A stretch of 64,000 bases of DNA. It comes from Halosimplex litoreum (lineage in GTDB: Archaea > Halobacteriota > Halobacteria > Halobacteriales > Haloarculaceae). Position 1 is the stretch's first letter, and every line of letters begins with the position of its first letter. Below are positions 36,329 through 45,343 of this stretch, one piece after another. A model generated the notes under the pieces. The model had not been told where the DNA came from, ran no database searches, and worked only from the letters and a program-made list of their open reading frames with translations. The translations under genes and the position numbers were made by a program. The stretch is taken from assembly GCF_016065055.1 (NCBI RefSeq), contig NZ_CP065856.1:3843836-3907835 (forward strand), written 5' to 3'.

Positions 36329-38336
36329 GACGGTCCTCAACCGCCTGCTGATCGCCGTCGGGGCGATCCTCTTCGCGGCCGCGGCGGCGATGATCGCCGT
36401 TCCGGACCTCTCGTCGGCGCTCCCCTCCGCGACCCAGGGCGTGTTCCTTGTCGGGATCGTCGCCGTGGTGACCGGGCTGGGCGTCGTCCGTCGACGCCTC
36501 CGCGGTGAGGTCGAGGAGACGGTCACGCCGAACCCCGAGCGGCCCGCCGGCAACCCGATGCCCGGCGAGGACGTCGACCGGATGCTCTACGAGATGACCC
36601 ACCTCCGCCAGGGGGTCAACGAGAACCGCGAACACCTCGAGGAGCGCCTGGAGAACCTCGCGGTCGCGGTCGTCCGCAACCGCGAGGACTGCTCGGTCGA
36701 GGAGGCCCGCCGTATCCTCCAGGCCGGCGAGTGGACGAACAACGAGACGGCCGCGGAGTTCTTCCGGAGCGAGCGGACGGCCGCCCAGGAGGCGGGTCTC
36801 TCGGAGTCGCTGCTCTCGGGCACCGACGACGTGGCCGCCTTCGAGAACCGCTTCCGCGTGACCGTCGAGGAGCTCATCGAGGTCGGCGACGTGGACGTGA
36901 GCCACTCCGTCGACGTCGAGGAAGAGACCGACCGCTCCTTTTTCGACCGCCTGCTCGGCCGGTCGGGCGACGACGGCGACGACGAGGACGCGGTCGAGTC
37001 CAACTGGAACGACTCGAACTCCTCGATCCCGTCGTTCGATACGAGCGAGCCGTTCGAGGACGTGAGCCTGCAGCACACCAACCGCTGGCTCGGCGTGACC
37101 GCGTTCGCGCTGGTCGCGGTCGGCGCCGGCGTGGTCACGTTCACCCCCGGCCTGATGCTCGCGGGGACGGTCGGCGTCGCCTACACCATCTACGCGCGGG
37201 TCTCGGCGGTGCCCCGGACGGAGGGGCTGGTCGTCGAGCGCGAGTACGACGTCGACGACCCCGAACCGGGCGACCTCGTCGAGGTGACGCTGACGGTGCG
37301 CAACGAGAGCGGGTCGATGCTGCCCGACCTGCGGATGGTCGACGTGGTCCCGGACGCGTTCGTCGTCACCGAGGGCGTCCCGCGCCTGCACACGGCGCTG
37401 CAGTCGGGCGCGCAGGCTCAACTGGAGTACACGGTCCGCGTCGAGCGCGGCGAGTACGACTGGCCGCTGCTCGTGGTCGCTCGCGACTTCAGCGGCGGCG
37501 TCGAGCGCACGTCGCTGGTCACGCCCGAGGCGGGGATGCGAGTCGTCCCGCCGCTGCGGGTCACCAACGACATCCCGGTCCGCGCCCAGACCACCCAGTA
37601 CGCGGGTGACGTCGACACCAAACAGGGCGGCGCCGGGCTGGAGTTCCACTCCGTCCGCGAGTACCGCCCCGGCGACCCGATGAACCGCATCAACTGGAAA
37701 CAGGTCGCGAGCACCGGCGAGCTGGCGACGATCGACTTCCGCCAGGAGAAGGCCGCGACGGTCACCATCCTGTTCGACACCCGCCAGAGCGCGTACATCT
37801 CGGCGGGCGTCGACGAACCGCACGCCGTGGACCACTCCGTCCACGCGGCCAGCGACATGTTCGGCGCGCTGTACGACCAGGGCAACCTGGTGGGACTCGC
37901 CGCCTTCGACACGGTGCCGTGCTGGTACGCGCCCGGCGCGGGCAGCGAGCACCTGGAGAACGCCCGCGTGCTGTTCGCCCAGCACCCGGCGCTGTCGCCG
38001 CGGCCGCCCGAGCGACAGGACCACGAGAGTCAGTACATCGACCCGATGACGCACGTGCGCCGGCGGCTGCCGAGCACGTCGCAGGTGTTCCTGTTCTCGC
38101 CGCTGGCGGACGACTACGCGGCCGAAGTCGCCCGGCGGCTCGACTCCGAGGGTCACCTGGTCACCGTCATCAGTCCCGACGTGACCGTCGACGAGACGGT
38201 CGGCCAGCGACTCACGCGCATCGAACGGACCGCGCGGGTCCGGTACCTCCGCGAACGGGGGATCCGCGTCATGAACTGGGACCCCGACGGGCAGCTCTCC
38301 CTCGAGGTCGAGAAAGCACAGACGAGGTGGGCATAA
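36318..38336 (+). CDS. DUF58 domain membrane protein
   Basis: A 672-residue protein. Two membrane helices near the N-terminus (about 7-27 and 33-55) and two in the middle (about 250-268 and 272-290) flank a charged cytoplasmic region. The C-terminal half holds the DUF58 hallmark REYRPGDPMNRINWK (about 450-465), followed by a von Willebrand A-like fold starting VTILFDTRQS. DUF58 proteins work with MoxR AAA+ ATPases, probably in assembling or maturing other protein complexes at the membrane; this is a family-level inference. It overlaps the gene before by 11 bp and the gene after by 1 bp (TAATG), so it is the middle cistron of an operon. Confidence 0.85.
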   Translation: MDIETVLNRLLIAVGAILFAAAAAMIAVPDLSSALPSATQGVFLVGIVAVVTGLGVVRRRLRGEVEETVTPNPERPAGNPMPGEDVDRMLYEMTHLRQGVNENREHLEERLENLAVAVVRNREDCSVEEARRILQAGEWTNNETAAEFFRSERTAAQEAGLSESLLSGTDDVAAFENRFRVTVEELIEVGDVDVSHSVDVEEETDRSFFDRLLGRSGDDGDDEDAVESNWNDSNSSIPSFDTSEPFEDVSLQHTNRWLGVTAFALVAVGAGVVTFTPGLMLAGTVGVAYTIYARVSAVPRTEGLVVEREYDVDDPEPGDLVEVTLTVRNESGSMLPDLRMVDVVPDAFVVTEGVPRLHTALQSGAQAQLEYTVRVERGEYDWPLLVVARDFSGGVERTSLVTPEAGMRVVPPLRVTNDIPVRAQTTQYAGDVDTKQGGAGLEFHSVREYRPGDPMNRINWKQVASTGELATIDFRQEKAATVTILFDTRQSAYISAGVDEPHAVDHSVHAASDMFGALYDQGNLVGLAAFDTVPCWYAPGAGSEHLENARVLFAQHPALSPRPPERQDHESQYIDPMTHVRRRLPSTSQVFLFSPLADDYAAEVARRLDSEGHLVTVISPDVTVDETVGQRLTRIERTARVRYLRERGIRVMNWDPDGQLSLEVEKAQTRWA

Positions 38337-38869
38337 TGAGTTTCGACATCCAAGACGAGGAGTTCAGCGCGGTCGAGGTAACCCACTCGCCCGCACGGTT
38401 CAGTAGTATCATCGCGGTCGCCGCGGCGCTGCTGGCGGTCGTGACGACGGCACTGGTCGCGCCCCTGTCGGCACCGGTCGGCCTGTTCGGGCTCGCCGGG
38501 GTCGCGGCCGGCCTGTTCGTCTTCGAGTCCGAGCGGCTGACCATCGCCGGCACCGGGATCGTCTTCGTCGGCATCGTCGTCGCCGGCTTCTTCGGCGACG
38601 TGCCGGAGTTCCTGTTGTTCGCCTCGCTGGCGACCATCGTCGCGTTCGACCTCGGGTCGAACGCATTCAGCGTCGGGCGCCAGATGAGCGACCAGACCGA
38701 TACCCAGCGCGGCGAGGCCGTCCACGTCGCCGCCACCGTCTTCGTCGGCGTCATGGCGGCCGGTCTCTCCTACGGCCTCTACATCGTGCCGTGGGGGTCG
38801 CTGACAGTGCCGGCGCTCACGCTGTTGCTGCTGTCGGCGCTCTTTTTCCTCTGGTCGATCCGGCAGTAA
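38336..38869 (+). CDS. Polytopic membrane protein in the MoxR/DUF58 operon
   Basis: A 177-residue, very hydrophobic protein with about six membrane segments in three close pairs (about 22-58, 65-105 and 125-175). No catalytic motif is visible. Its ATG overlaps the stop of the DUF58 gene by one base, so translation is coupled. The start is fixed by this overlap; longer frames upstream lie inside the DUF58 gene. Small multi-span proteins of unknown role are common partners of MoxR/DUF58 operons. Confidence 0.75.
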   Translation: MSFDIQDEEFSAVEVTHSPARFSSIIAVAAALLAVVTTALVAPLSAPVGLFGLAGVAAGLFVFESERLTIAGTGIVFVGIVVAGFFGDVPEFLLFASLATIVAFDLGSNAFSVGRQMSDQTDTQRGEAVHVAATVFVGVMAAGLSYGLYIVPWGSLTVPALTLLLLSALFFLWSIRQ

Positions 38870-39066
38870 GCCGGCCGACCGACCACTCGCCGCCGGGCCG
38901 TTCGCCCGACGCTGGCGACCCCGCGACCCAACCCATTTTCACCGCCGTTCTCGTTCGGGCGATTCCGTCGATACCGCCCGGCTGACTGCCGTGTCAGTCA
39001 GTATTCCATCACGGAAAACCGTCTTACACCGTCAGGATTAAGAGGCACAGCACGGGCTATCTTACC

Positions 39067-40041
39067 ATGGCACAGAGCGAACTATCCATTCAGGAGGCCA
39101 GTGACCAGTTGGACGCAGTGGTCGACGAGATCCAGTCGTCGGTCATCATCGAGGAGGAGTTCCTCGAGACGGTGCTCGTGGGACTGCTCTCGAAGGGCCA
39201 CGTCCTGCTCGAGGACGTGCCCGGGACGGGCAAGACGCTGACCGCGAACAGCTTCGCGACGGCGCTGGGCCTGTCGTTCTCCCGCATCCAGTTCACACCG
39301 GATCTGCTCCCCAACGACGTGACCGGGACCTACATCTACAACGAGCAGGAGGGCGAGTTCGAGTTCAACAAGGGGCCTATCTTCGCGAACATCGTCCTCG
39401 CCGACGAGATCAACCGCGCGCCGCCGAAGACCCAGGCCGCACTCCTGGAGGCGATGGGCGAGGGCCAGGTCACCACCGAGGGTGACACCCGCCAACTGCC
39501 CGAACCGTTCTTTGTCATCGCGACACAGAACCCCGTCGAGCAGGAGGGGACCTTCCCGCTGCCCGAAGCGCAGATCGACCGTTTCAACGTCAAGTCCTCG
39601 ATCGGCTACCCCGACGTGGACGGCGAGGTCGAGCTGCTCCGCCGCCGCAACGACCGCACGTCGACGACGCCGTCGGTCGGGCAGGTGCTCGACCACGATT
39701 CGGTCATGGACCTGCAGGCGGTCCCGGACACCGTCACCGTCACCGAGGACATGCTGGAGTACATCGCGGCGGTCTCGCGGGCCACCCGCGACGACCACCG
39801 CGTCGAGACCGGGATGAGCCCGCGCGGGACCCAGCGACTCTACGAGACCGCACGCGCGCAGGCGGTCATCGAGGGTCGCAACTACGTCACGCCCGACGAC
39901 GTCAAGACGGTCTCCCAGCCGGTGCTCGCCCACCGCATGGGCCTGACCGCGGAGTCGCAGGTCAACGACGTGGACAAGTCCCAGATCGTCGACGACGTGC
40001 TCGAAGAGATCCCCGTCCCGACCATCGAGGCCCCCGCGTAA
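39067..40041 (+). CDS. MoxR-family AAA+ ATPase
   Basis: A 324-residue cytoplasmic ATPase. Walker A is at 52-57 (PGTGKT), Walker B is in VLADEINRAPPKTQ (about 114-127), sensor 1 is in FFVIATQNPVEQEGTFPLPEAQ and an arginine-finger region follows; the C-terminal lid is helical. MoxR ATPases act as chaperone-like partners of VWA/DUF58 proteins. It has its own promoter (TATA-like GATTAAGA at about 39037-39044), separated from the DUF4129-DUF58 operon by about 200 bp, but belongs functionally with it. A Yip1-like membrane-protein gene follows after 21 bp. Confidence 0.92.
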   Translation: MAQSELSIQEASDQLDAVVDEIQSSVIIEEEFLETVLVGLLSKGHVLLEDVPGTGKTLTANSFATALGLSFSRIQFTPDLLPNDVTGTYIYNEQEGEFEFNKGPIFANIVLADEINRAPPKTQAALLEAMGEGQVTTEGDTRQLPEPFFVIATQNPVEQEGTFPLPEAQIDRFNVKSSIGYPDVDGEVELLRRRNDRTSTTPSVGQVLDHDSVMDLQAVPDTVTVTEDMLEYIAAVSRATRDDHRVETGMSPRGTQRLYETARAQAVIEGRNYVTPDDVKTVSQPVLAHRMGLTAESQVNDVDKSQIVDDVLEEIPVPTIEAPA

Positions 40042-40062
40042 CGACTATCTGGAGGATACATC

Positions 40063-40785
40063 ATGGGTGTTTCAAACGCGGTTCGGAATCCGGGCTCGTA
40101 CATCAGCAGGACGCTGGGTCTGTACCGGACGCTGCTGACCGACCCGGAGCGGTTCTACGACGAGTACATCGGCAGTCGCCGGGTCAAATCGGAGTTCGCG
40201 CTGGTGCTGGTCGCCGGCCTGATCGGGCTCGTGGGCAACTACGTCATGCTCCAGGAGCTGATCTTCCAGTTCGACCCCTTCGACGCGGTCGTCATCAACG
40301 ACCAGGTTCGCTTCCAGCTCCAGCAACGGGTCATCGAGCCGCTGCTGGGCGCGTTCCTGCTGTGGGTCTGGTTCGGGGTCGGGATGTACTACGTCGCCTG
40401 GCTCTATACGACGATCGGGACGACGTACGTGACGATGAAGCGAACCGCGTGGGCGCTGCTCCCGGTCCTGATCGGGAACGTCATCCACACCGCGGCGATG
40501 GCCTACGCGTCGACGACGATAGACGTCACCGAGGAGGACATCACGATCACCACGAGCCTGGCCGACGAGGTGTCGGCGTTCGTCTGGTCCCAGGCCAGCG
40601 GTGAGACGGTCGTCCTCGCGGCGACCGCCCTCGGGATCGTCTTCGCGCTGTGGACCGGGTACATCGGCGCCTACGCGATCAAGGACGTGCGAGACCTGAC
40701 GACGAGCGAGGCCTACAAGGTCGCCGCCGTCCCGACCGTCGGCTACGTCCTCTACATCGCCTACAGCGTCTTCACTGCGCTCTGA
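40063..40785 (+). CDS. Yip1-like integral membrane protein
   Basis: A 240-residue protein with a short cytoplasmic head (TLLTDPERFYDEY) and about five membrane segments (roughly 48-66, 98-122, 132-152, 178-205 and 215-238), the pattern of Yip1-domain membrane proteins. It follows the MoxR gene by 21 bp with a Shine-Dalgarno sequence (GGAGGA, 40051-40056) 6 nt before the ATG, so it is read in the same transcript. Function unknown; a place in the MoxR-linked membrane complex is inferred from position. Confidence 0.68.
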   Translation: MGVSNAVRNPGSYISRTLGLYRTLLTDPERFYDEYIGSRRVKSEFALVLVAGLIGLVGNYVMLQELIFQFDPFDAVVINDQVRFQLQQRVIEPLLGAFLLWVWFGVGMYYVAWLYTTIGTTYVTMKRTAWALLPVLIGNVIHTAAMAYASTTIDVTEEDITITTSLADEVSAFVWSQASGETVVLAATALGIVFALWTGYIGAYAIKDVRDLTTSEAYKVAAVPTVGYVLYIAYSVFTAL

Positions 40786-40823
40786 CAGAAGAATTAAGAA
40801 GTTGTGACACACCAACACACAGT

Positions 40824-41846
40824 ATGAACTATTACATACGCCGATTCGCGCAAGCGATCGTGACGTTCGTCGTGGGGATGTTCATCACGTTCGCACTGTA
40901 CAGACTCGTTCCGGGTGGGCCGGTGGAGGCGATCATCGCCGACCGGGTCCAGCAGATGCAACAGCGGGGCCAGCCCGTCGACACGCAGGAGGTCGGGGAT
41001 ATGGCCGAACAACTGACGGGGATCAACCCCGACACGCCGATTCCCATCGCCTTCTACGAGTGGCTTCGGGACATCATCCTGTACCAGGACTTCGGCGAGT
41101 CGATCCTGTTCCAGGACCCCGTCTTCGACATCCTCTTTCGGGGGATGCCGTGGTCGATCTTCCTGAGCGTCTACGGACTCCTGCTGGGCTTCACGGCCAC
41201 CATCGCGGTGGGCGTGTTCATGGCCTGGCACGAGGGGACCAAGATCGACTCCGGGCTGACGGTGTTCGTGCTCGTCATGCGGTCGATCCCCTACTACGTG
41301 GCCGCGATCGTGATGCTGTCGGTGCTGGCGTTCCAGTGGGGCCTGTTCCCGACCGGCGGCCGCGCGCCGCCGGCGGCGACGCCCGGCTTCAACGTCGAGT
41401 ACATGGTGGGGATCGCCAGACACGCGGCGTTGCCCATCCTCTCTAACTTCATCGTCGGCTTCGCCGGCGGGGCGATCGGGATGCGGGCGCTGTCCGTGCG
41501 GGTCATCGGTGAGGACTACCTGCGGTCGGCGCGGCTGCGCGGGCTCGGCACGAACCGCATCCTGACGCGGTACCTGACCCGCAACTCCATCCTCCCGATC
41601 TACACCGGGTTCATGCTCGGCATCGCGGGGATGTTCAGCTCGAACGTCATCACCGAGGTCATCTTCCAGTACCACGGCGTCGGCTGGTTCATGCTCGAGG
41701 CGGCGGTCAGTCAGGACTACCCGCTCGTGATGGCCGCGTTCGTCTTCTTCTCGTCGATCACGGTGACCGCGATCCTGATCGCCGACTTCACCTACGGGCT
41801 CATCGACCCGCGAGCAGGGACCGGTGCGTCCAGGGAGAGCTTCTAA
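40824..41846 (+). CDS. ABC transporter permease, DppB/OppB type
   Basis: A 340-residue inner permease subunit. The N-terminus (MNYYIRRFAQAIVTFVVGM, ITFALYRLVPGGP) is characteristic of the DppB family. The cytoplasmic coupling loop reads EDYLRSARLRGLGTNRI (about 233-249), where the ATPase docks, and about six membrane helices are visible. It starts a four-gene run: permease, permease (2 bp gap), ATPase, ATPase. It would pair with the family-5 binding proteins at 30951 and 33296. The run begins only 38 bp after the Yip1-like gene, so some read-through is likely. Confidence 0.93.
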   Translation: MNYYIRRFAQAIVTFVVGMFITFALYRLVPGGPVEAIIADRVQQMQQRGQPVDTQEVGDMAEQLTGINPDTPIPIAFYEWLRDIILYQDFGESILFQDPVFDILFRGMPWSIFLSVYGLLLGFTATIAVGVFMAWHEGTKIDSGLTVFVLVMRSIPYYVAAIVMLSVLAFQWGLFPTGGRAPPAATPGFNVEYMVGIARHAALPILSNFIVGFAGGAIGMRALSVRVIGEDYLRSARLRGLGTNRILTRYLTRNSILPIYTGFMLGIAGMFSSNVITEVIFQYHGVGWFMLEAAVSQDYPLVMAAFVFFSSITVTAILIADFTYGLIDPRAGTGASRESF

Positions 41847-41848
41847 CG

Positions 41849-42874
41849 ATGTCCGAGAACGAACCACGGAGCGACGGAGGCGTCACGCAGGAGAGCATCT
41901 TCGGCACCGACGAGGAGGTCGAGCGCCGACGGACGCCGCCGGCCGAGCGCGCCCGCCGCGCGTTCGACTTCTACATCGCGACGCCGTTCCGCGTCGCGTG
42001 GTCGGACTGGCGGACGCGCATCGGTGGCGTGGGTGTGCTGTTCTACCTCCTGATGGGCACGGTCGGCGTCTGGCTGGTCCCACCGCCACAGATCAACGAG
42101 GGGCCGTACTACCTCCAGCCGTTCGTCGACTGGTCGATGCCCCTGGGGACCGACAACCTCGGACGGGGCGTGTTCAAGACGCTCGTCCACTCGACGCCGG
42201 CGATGATGAAGATGGCGCTGGCCGGGATCGTCTTCTCCATCGGGATCGCGGTGCTCGTCGGGATGATCGCGGGCTACAAGGGCGGCGTCGTCGACACGGT
42301 CCTGATGACGATCGCCGACGTGTTCATCACGCTGCCGGGGCTTCCGCTGATCATCGTCCTCGCGGCGATCTTCTCGCCCCAGGACCCCTTCATCGTCGGG
42401 ACTATCATCGCGATCGACCAGTGGCCGGGGCTGGCCCGGATGTTGCGCTCGCAGGTGCTGTCCTTACGCGAGGAGGACTTCGTCGAGGCGGCCCGGTCGA
42501 TCGGGCTCTCGACGCCGACTATCGTCGGTCAGGAGCTCGTCCCGAAGGTCGCGCCGTTCGTGCTCGTCTCCGCGGCGGGCGCCGCGGTCGCGGTCATCTT
42601 CCAGTCGGTCGCGCTGTATTTCATCGGCGTGCTCCCGTTCAACTCGTTCAACTGGGGCGTGATGATGCAGCTGGCCTACCAGCAGGGCAACGCGATCTCG
42701 GCGCCGGGCCGCGCGGGCCACTGGATGTTGTTCCCGCTGCTGGCCATCTCGGGCGTGAGCTTCTCGCTGATCCTCTTCTCGCAGGGGCTCGACCGGGTGT
42801 TCAACCCGCGCCTGCTGGCGCGCCACTCCGAGACGGTCCCGGAGGACGAACAGGACGGAGCGGGTGACCTCTGA
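41849..42874 (+). CDS. ABC transporter permease, DppC/OppC type
   Basis: A 341-residue second permease subunit. A long charged cytoplasmic head (1-55) is followed by an N-terminal helix (about 60-80), the DppC motif LGTDNLGRGVFKTLVH (about 99-114), and the coupling loop REEDFVEAARSIGLS (about 207-221). About six helices in total. The start is 2 bp after the previous stop. Its TGA overlaps the ATG of a 13-codon frame that leads to the first ATPase gene. Confidence 0.93.
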   Translation: MSENEPRSDGGVTQESIFGTDEEVERRRTPPAERARRAFDFYIATPFRVAWSDWRTRIGGVGVLFYLLMGTVGVWLVPPPQINEGPYYLQPFVDWSMPLGTDNLGRGVFKTLVHSTPAMMKMALAGIVFSIGIAVLVGMIAGYKGGVVDTVLMTIADVFITLPGLPLIIVLAAIFSPQDPFIVGTIIAIDQWPGLARMLRSQVLSLREEDFVEAARSIGLSTPTIVGQELVPKVAPFVLVSAAGAAVAVIFQSVALYFIGVLPFNSFNWGVMMQLAYQQGNAISAPGRAGHWMLFPLLAISGVSFSLILFSQGLDRVFNPRLLARHSETVPEDEQDGAGDL

Positions 42875-42915
42875 TGACCGCTCGCGAACCGACGACTCGA
42901 CCGGAGGGACGCTGA
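42874..42915 (+). CDS. Candidate 13-residue ORF between permease and ATPase genes
   Basis: The frame MTAREPTTRPEGR begins on the permease stop (TGATG at 42872-42876) and ends with a TGA one base before the ATG of the ATPase gene. The ATPase ribosome-binding sequence (GGAGGG, 42903-42908) is inside it. It may keep ribosomes on the mRNA across the gap, or it may be a remnant of an older N-terminus. No product is known. Confidence 0.35.
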   Translation: MTAREPTTRPEGR

Positions 42916-42916
42916 C

Positions 42917-44056
42917 ATGGCAATCGGACAACCGAACCAATCGACCGAGGAAGAGACGACGGAGGGCGACGACCCGGACGACGACATCGTCATGAGCGTG
43001 GACGACGCCCGAGTACAGTTCGGGATGTCACGCGGTCAGGCGTGGGTGCTCAACGACGTGAGCCTGGACGTACGACGCGAGGAGATCCTCGCCGTCGTCG
43101 GGGAGAGCGGCTCGGGCAAGTCGATGTTCGCGGCCGCGCTGATGGACGCCGTCGAGGATCCCGGCCACCTCTCGGGCGACGTGACCTACTACCCGAGGGA
43201 AGACGAGAGCGACGAGACGCCCAGCGCCGACCAGATCGGCTCGTACGACGCCGTCGGGGACGACTCCATCGACGTGCTCGGGATGAGCGAGGGCGAACTC
43301 GACAACTTCCGCTGGGAGGAGGTGTCGATGGTGTTCCAGGGGGCGATGAACTCGTTCAACCCCACGATGAAGATCAAGGGCCACTTCCACGAGACCATCC
43401 AGGCCCACAACGCGGTCCTCGACGAGCGGATGGAGCACGTCCGGAACCTCTTCGAAGCACTGCACCTCGACCCAGACCGGGTGATGAACGCCTACCCCCA
43501 CGAACTGTCGGGCGGGATGAAACAGCGCGCGCTCATCGCGCTCGCGCTGGTGCTCGAACCCGAGGTGCTCGTGATGGACGAACCGACGGCGGCGCTCGAC
43601 CTGCTCATGCAGCGCTCTATCATCTCGATGCTGCGGGAGCTGCGCGACGAGTTCGAGCTGACCATCGTCTTCATCACGCACGACCTGCCGCTGGTCGCCG
43701 GGCTGTCGGACCGTATCGGCGTGATGTACTCCTTCGAGTTCATCGAGGTGGGCGACACGCGGTCGCTGCTGAAAGACGCCGCCCATCCCTACACCCGAGC
43801 GCTGTTGCGTTCGGTGCCGAGCATCGAATCGGACATCGACGAGATGGAGCCCATCGAGGGCGCGCGACCGGACCCGGTGAACATCCCGACGGGGTGTTCG
43901 TTCCACCCGCGGTGTCCGGTCGCCGACGACCGCTGTGAGATCGAGGACCCCGACCTCGTATCGGTCGGCGACGACCACCAGACGGCGTGTTTCTACTCGG
44001 ACCAGGCCCGCAACGAGCTGTCGTACAGTCTCGACCACGGGACCACGGAGGACTAA
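42917..44056 (+). CDS. ABC transporter ATPase, DppD/OppD type
   Basis: A 379-residue nucleotide-binding subunit. Walker A GESGSGKSM is at 62-70, the signature LSGGMKQR and Walker B VLVMDEPTAALD follow, and the switch His is in FITHD. The C-terminal extension carries the family motif GCSFHPRCPVADDRC, whose cysteines ligate an iron-sulphur cluster in some DppD/OppD homologues. The signature reads SGGM rather than SGGQ, as is common in DppD. It sits 3 bp before the second ATPase gene. Confidence 0.94.
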   Translation: MAIGQPNQSTEEETTEGDDPDDDIVMSVDDARVQFGMSRGQAWVLNDVSLDVRREEILAVVGESGSGKSMFAAALMDAVEDPGHLSGDVTYYPREDESDETPSADQIGSYDAVGDDSIDVLGMSEGELDNFRWEEVSMVFQGAMNSFNPTMKIKGHFHETIQAHNAVLDERMEHVRNLFEALHLDPDRVMNAYPHELSGGMKQRALIALALVLEPEVLVMDEPTAALDLLMQRSIISMLRELRDEFELTIVFITHDLPLVAGLSDRIGVMYSFEFIEVGDTRSLLKDAAHPYTRALLRSVPSIESDIDEMEPIEGARPDPVNIPTGCSFHPRCPVADDRCEIEDPDLVSVGDDHQTACFYSDQARNELSYSLDHGTTED

Positions 44057-44059
44057 CCG

Positions 44060-45247
44060 ATGAGTACAGACGAACCCACGGCGGAGGACCCAGCGGACGA
44101 CCTGACCGCCGACGAGCCGGCGACCGACGTACCGGACGACGAACCGATCCTGTCGCTCGACGACGTGAACGTCCACTACACACCCGGCGGGATCGTCAAG
44201 CGAGCGCTGACCGACAAGAAGGTCCGCGCGGTCGACGGCGTCAGCTTCGACCTCTACGACAACGATATCGTCGTCCTGGTCGGCGAGTCGGGCTGTGGCA
44301 AGACCACGCTGGGCAAGACCGCGATCGGCCTCGAACAGCCTACCAGCGGGTCGATCTCTTACCGCGGCCAGGACATCTGGGACGCAAAGGAGAACCCTCG
44401 CGGCGCCGACATCGAGTTCACCGAGATCCGGCGCTCGATGCAGATCATCCACCAGGACCCCGCCAACGCGCTGAACTCCTCGCGACGCGTCAAGGCGATC
44501 CTCTCGGACCCGCTCAAGAAGTACCGGACCGAGCTGGGACCGAAGGAACGCGAGGACACGATCTATCGCTTCCTGGAGTTCGTGGACATGATGCCGCCGG
44601 AGGACTACGCCGAGCGCTACCCCCACCAGCTGTCGGGCGGGGAGAAACAGCGCGTCGCGCTCGGTCGCGCCCTGCTGATGAACCCGGACGTGATCCTGGC
44701 CGACGAGGCCATCTCGGCGCTGGACGTGAGCCTGCGCGTCGGGATGATGGACCTGATCCTCGACCTGCAGGAGACGTTCGACACTTCCTACGTCTTCATC
44801 AGCCACGACCTGGCCAACGCCCGGTATCTCGCCAAGCGCGCCGGCGGGCGCATCGCCATCATGTACCTCGGCGAGATCGTCGAGATCGGGCCGCCCGACG
44901 AGATCCTCCAGAACCCGACTCACCCGTACACCAAGGTCCTGAAGTGGTCGACGCCGACGGTCGACCCCGACCTGGCCAAAGAGCGGATCCAGGAGGACCC
45001 GCCGGTCCGCGAGGTGGACGTCCCGGACCCCGAGGACCCACCCTCGGGCTGTAAGTTCCACACCCGCTGTCCGGAGGCCCGCGAGGTCTGCACGCAGGAA
45101 GAACCCGAGCGGTTCGACACCGCCGGCGAGAGCGACGCCGCCTGCTTCCGAGCGCTGGAGACCCACGAGTACTGGAACAGCGCGGAACTGGCCGACGCCG
45201 AGGCCGACGAGTACGACGCGCAGGACTCCTCGACGTTCGGCGACTGA
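44060..45247 (+). CDS. ABC transporter ATPase, DppF/OppF type
   Basis: A 395-residue second nucleotide-binding subunit. An acidic head (1-30) is followed by Walker A GESGCGKTT (about 75-83), signature LSGGEKQRVALGRAL, Walker B VILADEAISALD and switch His in FISHD; the C-terminal Cys motif reads GCKFHTRCPEAREVC. In Walker B the usual DEPTS is DEAIS, a substitution seen in OppF-like proteins of halophiles. The last gene of the transporter run; the thermosome gene follows after about 100 bp with its own promoter. Confidence 0.93.
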   Translation: MSTDEPTAEDPADDLTADEPATDVPDDEPILSLDDVNVHYTPGGIVKRALTDKKVRAVDGVSFDLYDNDIVVLVGESGCGKTTLGKTAIGLEQPTSGSISYRGQDIWDAKENPRGADIEFTEIRRSMQIIHQDPANALNSSRRVKAILSDPLKKYRTELGPKEREDTIYRFLEFVDMMPPEDYAERYPHQLSGGEKQRVALGRALLMNPDVILADEAISALDVSLRVGMMDLILDLQETFDTSYVFISHDLANARYLAKRAGGRIAIMYLGEIVEIGPPDEILQNPTHPYTKVLKWSTPTVDPDLAKERIQEDPPVREVDVPDPEDPPSGCKFHTRCPEAREVCTQEEPERFDTAGESDAACFRALETHEYWNSAELADAEADEYDAQDSSTFGD

Positions 45248-45343
45248 GTCGGAGATGCCCTCTTCTCGCGGTTCGCCGTCGATCGCCGGTCGCGACGCAC
45301 CGAAAGCAAATCTTATTTCTGCCAGACGCGGTTGTGAGCACAC

